A DNA stretch of 6,652 nt from UPXZ01 sp964345395. Lineage in GTDB: Bacteria; Bacteroidota; Bacteroidia; Bacteroidales; Paludibacteraceae. The stretch spans positions 1 through 6,652 of the forward strand of contig CAYFRA010000078.1 of the NCBI GenBank assembly GCA_964345395.1, given 5' to 3'. Below are positions 1 through 5,442 of this stretch, in pieces. Position numbers and translations under genes: made by a program. The first letter of the stretch is position 1. The number at the start of each line of letters is the position of its first letter. Under the pieces are notes generated by a model, which saw only the letters and a program-made list of their open reading frames with translations, was not told the origin of the DNA and did not search any database.

Positions 1-725
1 ACGAAGTAAAACCCTATAATCAAGAAGAGAGCAAGACGAAGCAATTAAACAAAATGTTTAATGCAATTTCTCGTCAATACGACAAATTCAACGACATAAT
101 GAGTATGGGTTTGGCTCGTAATTGGCGTAAAAAGGCGTTGAAATCGCTTGCTACATATCCTCACAATACGATATTAGACATTGCTACCGGCACTGCTGAT
201 ATTGCTATCAAATCTTTTGAACATTTATCGCCTGAAAAAGTAATAGGCATTGATATTTCTGAAAAGATGCTTGAAATAGGTCGGGAAAAAGTTGAAAAGG
301 CTGGACTAACTGATAAAATTGAGTTGAAAGTAGAGGATGTGAGCGAATTGAGCTTTGATGATGAAACATTTGATGCGGCTATCACTTCATTCGGTATTCG
401 TAATTTTGAGAAACTGGAACAAAGTGCACGTGAAATTAGTCGCGTGCTTAAACCAAAAGGCAAGTTTGTGGTTCTTGAAATGAGCGAACCTCAAACTCCT
501 GTTATCAAACAAGCCTATCTGCTCTACACAAAGACATTGATTCCTTTTGCTGTCAGAACTTTTTCAAACGACCCGAAAGCGTATAAATACCTAACCAATT
601 CGATGGAGGCATTTCCGCAGGGAGAAGCATTTATTGAAATCATGGAACGCAACGGTTTGAAAAAATTGAAATATAAAACATTCTTTATGGGCGTTTGTTC
701 GATGTATGTGCTTGAGAAGTTCTAA
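1..725 (+). CDS. ubiE: Demethylmenaquinone / 2-polyprenyl-benzoquinol C-methyltransferase, 5'-truncated by window edge
   Basis: SAM-dependent C-methyltransferase that performs the last ring methylation of menaquinone synthesis (demethylmenaquinone to menaquinone), the expected quinone in Bacteroidota. The first in-frame ATG is at 54, but the frame stays open to the left edge, and the 17 codons from position 3 (EVKPYNQEESKTKQLNK) match the usual N-terminal arm of this family, so the real start lies upstream. Numbering from the ATG at 54: a degenerate UbiE signature 1 at 9-24 (YDKFNDIMSMGLARNW); SAM-binding motif I LDIATGTAD at 41-49; acidic D67 after motif II strand (VIGIDIS); AITSFGIRN at 109-117; signature 2 RVLKPKGKFVVLEMS at 130-144, with K in place of the second usual G; and the typical ending FMGVCSMYVLEKF. 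At least 240 residues are visible, close to full family length. The fold is soluble and cytoplasmic. The next gene is 149 bp away and probably not part of a tight operon. Certain as to family; the substrate is inferred from lineage. Confidence 0.96.
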   Translation, partial: EVKPYNQEESKTKQLNKMFNAISRQYDKFNDIMSMGLARNWRKKALKSLATYPHNTILDIATGTADIAIKSFEHLSPEKVIGIDISEKMLEIGREKVEKAGLTDKIELKVEDVSELSFDDETFDAAITSFGIRNFEKLEQSAREISRVLKPKGKFVVLEMSEPQTPVIKQAYLLYTKTLIPFAVRTFSNDPKAYKYLTNSMEAFPQGEAFIEIMERNGLKKLKYKTFFMGVCSMYVLEKF

Positions 726-733
726 GTTAAAAG

Positions 734-801
734 TATAAAGTTTATAAAGTTTATAAAGAGTAATGAATTTACTTTGTGAAAATACTTTGTAAAACTTTGT
801 G
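734..801. repeat. Short tandem repeats forming a potential long imperfect hairpin
   Basis: Immediately after ubiE a 9-nt unit TATAAAGTT runs in tandem at 734-742, 743-751 and, imperfectly, 752-760. A second family, ACTTTGT, occurs three times at 771-777, 784-790 and 794-800. The two families are near reverse complements (ATAAAGT against ACTTTGT pair fully in RNA if one G-U is allowed). Folding by hand gives stacked stems 752-758/772-778, 741-749/785-793 with an internal loop between, and 734-740/795-801 with one bulge. Pairing is almost all A-U and no U-tract follows, so this is a weak candidate for a rho-independent terminator. It could be a 3'-end stabilising structure of the ubiE mRNA or simply slippage-derived AT-rich spacer. 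Confidence 0.6.
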
Positions 802-831
802 ACCCAATATAAAGAATAAAGAGCAAAGATA

Positions 832-845
832 AAAGTTGAAAGTTG
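832..845. repeat. Tandem AAAGTTG dimer in the spacer before the PAP2 gene
   Basis: AAAGTTG occurs twice head to tail at 832-838 and 839-845, within a purine-rich stretch (811-850) full of AAAG units. It lies about 30 bp before the PAP2 start codon. No TAnnTTTG promoter match is found in 726-874, so the promoter of the PAP2 gene is not identified. It is probably part of the same AT-rich simple-repeat texture as the array at 734-801. Confidence 0.4.
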
Positions 846-874
846 TGAGATTTTTTTAGAAAAATGATGATTTT

Positions 875-1681
875 ATGAACAGGATAGACTGCAGGAGGGT
901 TTTGTTTTTATTGATTTTTTCATCTTTTTTGAATTTGACGGTTTATGCTCAAGTTGGGTATAATACGATTGTGGTTTCTGATTCGATTGAAAACGTTGAG
1001 GATAAAAATCACGCATATTTTGAGGAAAAGACAAATAGAAATGCTTATATCGCTTCTGCGGCATTGATTACATACGGAATTACTACTCGATTGGTGCCAC
1101 AATTGCAAGATTTTGACCATTCGATTGATTCCAAAATCAGCGAAATGGTGGATAGGAAATACAGTTTTGATGATTATCTTCTTTTTGCACCTTATGTTGG
1201 ACTTTTGGCAATAGACTTACTTCCCAACATCAGTGCTAAACATACACATTTGGACAGATTGTTTTTGGCTGGAAGTGCAGGAACAATCAGTATTAGCACA
1301 TTCTTAACTGGAAAATATCTTTTTGGCATAGAGCGACCCGACAAAAGTAACAGTTTCTCATTTCCTTCAGGGCATAGTGCTTTGGCATTTACGGGTGCAC
1401 ATCTTTTGCACAAGGAATATAAAGATTCAAATCCGTGGATAAGTGTGGCTGGTTATGCTACAGCCATCACAACCGGCACTATGCGAATGATTAATCATAA
1501 ACATTGGTTTAGCGATGTGCTAACAGGTGCAGGCATTGGGATTTTGTCGGTAGAATTATCGTATTTATTGCTTCCTTATTGGCAAAATATAAGCGGTAAA
1601 TATGTGGGGAACAGCAAATTAAGTTTTTCGCCTACATTGATAAATAATCGTGCAGGTTTTTATTTCAGCTATAGCTTCTAA
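875..1681 (+). CDS. PAP2-family (type 2 phosphatidic acid phosphatase) membrane phosphatase with signal peptide
   Basis: A 268-residue protein with the complete PAP2 catalytic set: motif C1 K-x6-RP (K147, R154, P155), motif C2 PSGH (164-167, H167), and motif C3 R-x5-H-x3-D (R204, H210, D214). In this family the histidine of C3 attacks the phosphate and the C2 histidine is the general acid. The N-terminus (1-25) is a signal peptide or first membrane segment ending in LTVYA before Q26. Further hydrophobic segments lie near 57-71, 101-117, 127-143, 187-200 and 215-233, so the active site should face the periplasm. The last 28 residues are polar with alternating aromatics and end in YFSYSF, resembling outer-membrane beta-strands. 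The methyltransferase gene starts 29 bp downstream, suggesting co-transcription. Possible substrates are lipid A phosphate (LpxE/LpxF-like), undecaprenyl pyrophosphate or phosphatidylglycerol phosphate; sequence alone does not decide. The start is supported by the signal peptide and by an in-frame stop at 857-859. Confidence 0.9.
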   Translation: MNRIDCRRVLFLLIFSSFLNLTVYAQVGYNTIVVSDSIENVEDKNHAYFEEKTNRNAYIASAALITYGITTRLVPQLQDFDHSIDSKISEMVDRKYSFDDYLLFAPYVGLLAIDLLPNISAKHTHLDRLFLAGSAGTISISTFLTGKYLFGIERPDKSNSFSFPSGHSALAFTGAHLLHKEYKDSNPWISVAGYATAITTGTMRMINHKHWFSDVLTGAGIGILSVELSYLLLPYWQNISGKYVGNSKLSFSPTLINNRAGFYFSYSF

Positions 1682-1710
1682 TTATAAAACTTAAAAACAT
1701 CATACCTATT

Positions 1711-2451
1711 ATGGCATTAAAAGAAGAGTTTCGCAGTCAAGGAAATTGGTTATTTAGACATCGTAGTTTTTTACCTATTATTCCTTTAGTCATAGCTTTG
1801 TTTGTTTATATTCAATCAAGTATAAACAGTGAATATTCAGGTATCAACAACACATACTTTGAAATTATCGCTATTTTAATCAGTATATTGGGGTTGATAG
1901 TAAGGATAATAACAGTAGGACACACACCTAAAAACACCTCTGGACGAAACACTAAGATAGGACAGTTAGCTGATAGTGTAAACACAACTGGAATTTACTC
2001 CGTAGTAAGACATCCATTATATTTGGGTAATTTCTTAATGTGGCTTGGAATAGCCGTATGGACTATAAATTTGTGGTTTATTGTAGCTTTTTGTCTTTTT
2101 TACTGGCTCTATTACGAACGAATTATGTATGCAGAAGAGGAGTTCTTAAGGGATAAATTTGGTAAACAATACATTCAATGGGCAGAAACAACACCTGCAT
2201 TTATCCCTGATTTCAAAAAATATATTAAACCTATCGATGATTTTAATTGGAAGAAAGTATTGCGACAAGAGAAAAATGGCTTATTTGCTCTTTTCTTTAT
2301 TTTTTGCACGTTTCATATTGTGGCTGAAGTAATTGCTCAAAGTTATCAATTCAACTACGTACTAATAGCAATCACCATACTTACTGGGCTGATATATTTG
2401 ATTTTGAAGATATTAAAAAAGAACACCAATGTTTTGAGAGATAAAGAATAA
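1711..2451 (+). CDS. ICMT-fold membrane methyltransferase, LmtA-like (candidate lipid A phosphate methyltransferase)
   Basis: A 246-residue integral membrane protein of the isoprenylcysteine carboxyl methyltransferase / phospholipid methyltransferase superfamily. The SAM-binding signature is clear: SVVRHPLYLGN at 97-107 (R100, H101, P102, Y104, G106), followed after a hydrophobic stretch by YYERIMYAEEEFL (134-146) and FGKQY (150-154), with the conserved glutamates at 142-144. Hydrophobic segments lie at about 20-36, 49-68, 105-133 (a hairpin), 189-207 and 214-234; the last two lie beyond the usual catalytic core, which ends near P166. The preceding GHTPKNTSGRNT (70-81) and the whole arrangement recall LmtA, which in Leptospira methylates the lipid A 1-phosphate. 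That specificity is inference; other ICMT-fold enzymes methylate isoprenoids, phospholipids or small molecules. It probably shares a transcript with the PAP2 gene. Its stop lies 6 bp from the convergent end of xseA. Confidence 0.85.
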   Translation: MALKEEFRSQGNWLFRHRSFLPIIPLVIALFVYIQSSINSEYSGINNTYFEIIAILISILGLIVRIITVGHTPKNTSGRNTKIGQLADSVNTTGIYSVVRHPLYLGNFLMWLGIAVWTINLWFIVAFCLFYWLYYERIMYAEEEFLRDKFGKQYIQWAETTPAFIPDFKKYIKPIDDFNWKKVLRQEKNGLFALFFIFCTFHIVAEVIAQSYQFNYVLIAITILTGLIYLILKILKKNTNVLRDKE

Positions 2452-2461
2452 ATAGGCCTAT
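2452..2461. other. Perfect 10-bp palindrome at the convergent gene junction
   Basis: ATAGGCCTAT is a perfect palindrome that covers the whole gap between the methyltransferase stop (2449-2451) and the xseA stop (2458-2460 on the other strand). It has no loop beyond the central GGCC and no flanking T-tract, so it is not a credible hairpin terminator. It is noted because the gap leaves no room for any other signal and the two transcripts must overlap at their 3' ends unless they stop inside each other's coding region. Confidence 0.4.
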
Positions 2462-3684
2462 ATCAATTTACTCTCAACAGAGCCATCTACAAAATGGGAT
2501 TGGATAATATCATCTTTTTTTAGCTCTGATTTTGAAGTTACTCTTTTACCATTTTTTGTGGTGATGGTGTAGCCGCGTTCAAAGAGATATTGAGGTGAAG
2601 TGTTTTCTAAGCTGTGTGATAGTTTTTCCAATTTACTTTGTTCGGTATGGATAAATTTGGTGTATAAATGTTTTAGTAAAAACACTTTCTTATTTAAACC
2701 ATTATTTAAAGCCAAAACACTTTTCTTTGAAGCAAATTTAATTTTTTCTTGAATAGCGTTTAATTCTCTCTCCTTCTCATATAAATAATCAGAGATAGAA
2801 GAATTCATCTGCTGTGCCAAGTCAAAAAGCAAACTTTCAGCTTCATCCATTTTAAGTATCAAAAACTCAGCTGCCGCAGTGGGTGTTTTGACTTGGGTGT
2901 GGGCTACCATATCCAAAATGCTATTGTCGCGGTGATGACCAATACCCGAAATGATAGGTAGAGGAAACTGAGCACAGTTAAGTGCCAGATTGTAAGAATC
3001 GAAAGCAGATAAATCAGTGGTCGCACCACCACCACGAATGATTACAACCAGATCAAAGAGGTCGATATGCTGATATATTTTTTCTAAAGCGGAGATGATA
3101 GAAGCTTCCGTATTAACCCCTTGCATGATAGCCGGAAAGAGCTTGTGATAAAAAACATAATTTTGCGAGTTGCTGTCTAATTGATTACAAAAATCGTCAT
3201 AACCAGCCGCCGTAGCTGATGATATAACCGCAATGCGTTGAGGCAAAGTTGGTAGATCTAAGATTTTATTCATATCCACTACCCCATCGCTCTCCAACTG
3301 TCTGATAACTTCCAAACGCCTAATGGCCAAATCACCAACAGTAAAAACAGGATCGATATCGCGAACATTGAGATTAAAGCCATAAACGCCATTAAATTCG
3401 ACAACAACCGAGAGCAAAACTTTCAATCCTGATCGGAGTGTTTCGCCTGTTTTGCTCTCAAAGTATGGTTTCAACATACGATAGGTGTTTGCCCAAATGG
3501 TGGCTCGCGATTTTGCAAGCAGATTATCGCTTTCGCCATCTTTCTCTATCAATTCCAAATAACAGTGCCCCCTATTTTCACGCAGCTCGCTAATTTCGGC
3601 ATGAACCCATACGGGCAGTGCGAAATTTCGGTGGAGTACTTGTTCTATCTGATCTGTCAGCTCTTTTAAAGAAATAGATTGCAT
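2458..3684 (-). CDS. xseA: Exodeoxyribonuclease VII large subunit
   Basis: Catalytic subunit of exonuclease VII, which degrades single-stranded DNA from both ends in the cytoplasm, acting in repair and clean-up together with many copies of small subunit XseB. The 408-residue length is normal. Domain order: an N-terminal OB-fold DNA-binding domain at about 1-113 (WVHAEISELRENRGHCYLEL at 26-45); the catalytic domain at about 115-275; then a long helical region that binds XseB (about 276-360); and the C-terminal cap (YLFERGYTITTKNGKRV at 366-382). By alignment from memory to the E. coli enzyme, the four residues reported as essential are all present: D164 (for D155), R217 in IIRGGGA (for R205), H250 and D253 in GIGHHRD (for H238 and D241). 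The start lies one codon after the stop of the subtilisin gene, so the two are co-transcribed and probably translationally coupled. No xseB is adjacent: the gene is followed by a convergent neighbour. Family assignment is near certain. Confidence 0.97.
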   Translation of the reverse strand: MQSISLKELTDQIEQVLHRNFALPVWVHAEISELRENRGHCYLELIEKDGESDNLLAKSRATIWANTYRMLKPYFESKTGETLRSGLKVLLSVVVEFNGVYGFNLNVRDIDPVFTVGDLAIRRLEVIRQLESDGVVDMNKILDLPTLPQRIAVISSATAAGYDDFCNQLDSNSQNYVFYHKLFPAIMQGVNTEASIISALEKIYQHIDLFDLVVIIRGGGATTDLSAFDSYNLALNCAQFPLPIISGIGHHRDNSILDMVAHTQVKTPTAAAEFLILKMDEAESLLFDLAQQMNSSISDYLYEKERELNAIQEKIKFASKKSVLALNNGLNKKVFLLKHLYTKFIHTEQSKLEKLSHSLENTSPQYLFERGYTITTKNGKRVTSKSELKKDDIIQSHFVDGSVESKLI

Positions 3685-3687
3685 TCG

Positions 3688-5304
3688 CTAATTTTTATAG
3701 ATCTGAATGATATAGACGCCAACTGGAAAGCCCTGCGTATCTATATTGAAATATTGCCCATAAAACTCCTCTTGCAACAGAACGGTGCCGTTGGTATTGA
3801 TCAATTTTATCTGGTGTGGCATTGAGTTATCCATTTGAACAGGTAGTTTCAAATGCAAATAACTATTTGTTCCATCAATCAATACCTTAGTGGTATAATT
3901 ATCTTGTTGTGCTTCAAACAAAATATCGCTATTTAGCGTATAGAGAAGATTCTCATAAGCAGTTTGGAAATTGGGAATACCATAACCCAATTCATTATCT
4001 GGATTATCATATTGATTGCCCGAATGATAAAGCAATTGACGCACCTCTTCTAAGCCTATATGAGGAGCTTTGTCACGAGTGGCTTGTAAAAAACAAGCTG
4101 ACATACCAGCCAAAATAGGACAGGAAAAAGAAGTCCCGCTGCTGTAGTCCACATTTCCATAGGGGCTTATCAGTGCCGAATTGGTGCCACGAGCCACTAA
4201 CTCAGGTTTGATACGTCCATCGGCAGTAGGGCCAAAAGAGGAGAAACCAGCTTTCCTACCGTTGACATCTACCGCACCTACTGTGATGACACCCGAAGCA
4301 TCGGCAGGAACACTGATATACTTCCAGCTATCATTGCCCTCGTTACCTGCTGAGTTGAATAGCAAAATACCTTTTTCAAAAGCCATATTGGCAGCGATAC
4401 TTGCCCTTGCAGTGTGCCCATCTAAGTCTGAATAGACATAATTCATACTGCTAATATCAAATTCGGTATAGCCCAAAGAGGTCGTTGTGATGTCCACCCC
4501 CAAACTATCAGCATACTCCATACCGCTAATCCAAAAGTCTGGCTCACAAAGATATTCACCATAATCATTTTCTGTCTGTATCAACACATATGAGGCGTGA
4601 GGAGCTGTGCCCACATAAGGAGCATCGCTTACACCTGCCATGATCGACAAAACTTGTGCTCCGTGCTGATGTTCCAAATAGGTATTTCGATTGGGATTAA
4701 CGACATTTCTAACGCCAATTATTCTTTCCTCATTACGCAAATCATCGAAAGCTGGATTGCTATCGGCGTTAAGAAAACCAGCGTCCAACACAGCAATGTA
4801 GATATCATTGCCAGTATAGTTGTTTTCGTGAAGAATTTTCCCTTTAAGTTGATTAATTTGATTGGTTGCAACTCCATAATCAAAATTAACATTCAAAACT
4901 TGCTTTGCTTTTGACTGTTGGGTTTGAGAATGATGAGAAATACCAGTAAACTGCACAAAATCGACAAATGGCAAGCCTCGAACGTCTTGCATTAAACTAC
5001 TATCAGGTAGTAGCACAGTAAGCCCGTTGAGCCATTTGGTGGTGCTATGCACATCAATCCCCAATGACTCCACAGCTTGTACATAAGCAGGATTAACAGG
5101 CAGGTCGCTCTCATCCAAATCAATATTATAAAAAGCTCGACGATCCAATGCCCTTTGACTCAAAAACTCCAATGGCTGCTCCAATGAATAAGGCGAATTG
5201 TTTTTATCCTTGAGTTGTACATAGAAGAAATAGGCATCATCTGCTTTCAGCGGCGTTGCTATCCAAATAAAAATTGAAATAAATATAAAGAGACTTTTTT
5301 TCAT
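3688..5304 (-). CDS. Subtilisin-like serine protease (S8 family), secreted, with a type IX secretion-like C-terminal domain
   Basis: A 538-residue exported endopeptidase. Residues 1-21 form a Sec signal peptide (KKSLFIFISIFIWIATPLKA). Residues about 24-115 are the N-terminal prodomain-like region typical of Bacteroidota S8 proteases (FLSQRALDRR, DLPVNPAYVQAVESLGIDV, KWLNGLTVLLP). The catalytic domain spans about 166-450 with an intact triad: D174 in AVLDAGF, H214 in QHGAQVLSIMAG, S392 in GTSFSCP. The oxyanion asparagine is N321 in NSAGNEG. The tail (about 470-538: HQIKLINTNGTVLLQEEF, then GFPVGVYIIQIYKN) looks like a type IX secretion sorting domain, but it stops right after the GVYIIQI strand and lacks the usual final basic segment. 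This suggests surface or extracellular location. It is the first gene of a two-gene unit with xseA, separated by a single codon, and diverges from the MFS gene. Substrate unknown; a functional link to exonuclease VII is not implied. Confidence 0.94.
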   Translation of the reverse strand: MKKSLFIFISIFIWIATPLKADDAYFFYVQLKDKNNSPYSLEQPLEFLSQRALDRRAFYNIDLDESDLPVNPAYVQAVESLGIDVHSTTKWLNGLTVLLPDSSLMQDVRGLPFVDFVQFTGISHHSQTQQSKAKQVLNVNFDYGVATNQINQLKGKILHENNYTGNDIYIAVLDAGFLNADSNPAFDDLRNEERIIGVRNVVNPNRNTYLEHQHGAQVLSIMAGVSDAPYVGTAPHASYVLIQTENDYGEYLCEPDFWISGMEYADSLGVDITTTSLGYTEFDISSMNYVYSDLDGHTARASIAANMAFEKGILLFNSAGNEGNDSWKYISVPADASGVITVGAVDVNGRKAGFSSFGPTADGRIKPELVARGTNSALISPYGNVDYSSGTSFSCPILAGMSACFLQATRDKAPHIGLEEVRQLLYHSGNQYDNPDNELGYGIPNFQTAYENLLYTLNSDILFEAQQDNYTTKVLIDGTNSYLHLKLPVQMDNSMPHQIKLINTNGTVLLQEEFYGQYFNIDTQGFPVGVYIIQIYKN

Positions 5305-5348
5305 TACTTTTTGAATTTAATTATAACAAGAGTTTATATCACATCTTG

Positions 5349-5356
5349 CAAATATA
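5349..5356 (-). promoter_or_regulatory. Candidate -7 promoter element for the S8 protease / xseA unit
   Basis: On the minus strand this reads TATATTTG, matching the Bacteroidota sigma-ABfr -7 consensus TAnnTTTG. It sits 45 bp before the protease start codon, which would give a short 5' leader of roughly 38 nt. No clear TTG -33 element is found at the expected distance on that strand, and the region is AT-rich, so the match is only moderately informative. Confidence 0.35.
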
Positions 5357-5366
5357 GCTTATATAA

Positions 5367-5424
5367 TTTGATTAGAAAGATAAATTGTTTGATTTAATTT
5401 GTAATTTTGAAAAAACATTTGATT
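5367..5424. repeat. Three direct copies of TTTGATT in the divergent intergenic region
   Basis: TTTGATT occurs at 5367-5373, 5388-5394 and 5418-5424, with start-to-start spacings of 21 and 30 bp, close to two and three helical turns. The outer copies share a longer match, ATTTGATTA (5366-5374 and 5417-5425). The copies lie between and around the two candidate promoters of the divergent genes, where a regulator's binding sites would be expected. The region is AT-rich, so chance occurrence cannot be dismissed. Confidence 0.4.
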
Positions 5425-5431
5425 AAACAAT
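5384..5431. repeat. Inverted repeat flanking the candidate promoter of the MFS gene
   Basis: ATTGTTT at 5384-5390 is the exact reverse complement of AAACAAT at 5425-5431. Pairing can extend to 5391-5394/5421-5424 with two G-T wobbles. The arms enclose the TAnnTTTG match at 5402-5409 and overlap two of the TTTGATT copies. It could be an operator dyad; only the right arm would lie in the mRNA if transcription starts near 5415, so an RNA hairpin is less likely. Confidence 0.3.
5402..5409 (+). promoter_or_regulatory. Candidate -7 promoter element for the LplT-like MFS gene
   Basis: TAATTTTG matches the Bacteroidota -7 consensus TAnnTTTG and lies 33 bp before the ATG at 5443, implying a leader of under 30 nt. 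A TTG at 5385-5387 lies upstream but only 14 bp away, shorter than the usual spacing of around 19-21 bp. The leader just before the ATG is A-rich (GACAAAA) without a Shine-Dalgarno sequence, as is common in this phylum. Confidence 0.35.
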
Positions 5432-5442
5432 AGCTGACAAAA

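Noticed and set aside
161..463. Minus-strand frame of 100 codons within ubiE
   Set aside because: It is serine-rich antisense translation of conserved SAM-binding motifs, with no credible start context or homology-like pattern.
770..799. TACTTTG copies resembling the Bacteroidota -7 promoter element
   Set aside because: They have one base instead of two between TA and TTTG, and are explained by the ACTTTGT repeat family; no -33 element is seen.
851..857. T-run that might mark a terminator
   Set aside because: No GC-bearing hairpin precedes it; the upstream sequence is purine-rich repeats.
864..878. Four-codon upstream frame (M M I L stop) whose TGA overlaps the PAP2 start codon as ATGA
   Set aside because: It is very short, has no ribosome-binding sequence and no regulatory peptide features; in AT-rich leaders such minimal frames arise easily by chance.
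3909..4914. Plus-strand open frames of 69, 84 and 105 codons across the protease gene
   Set aside because: They are antisense to a conserved subtilisin with complete catalytic motifs, show no recognisable domain, and are shadows of its codon structure.
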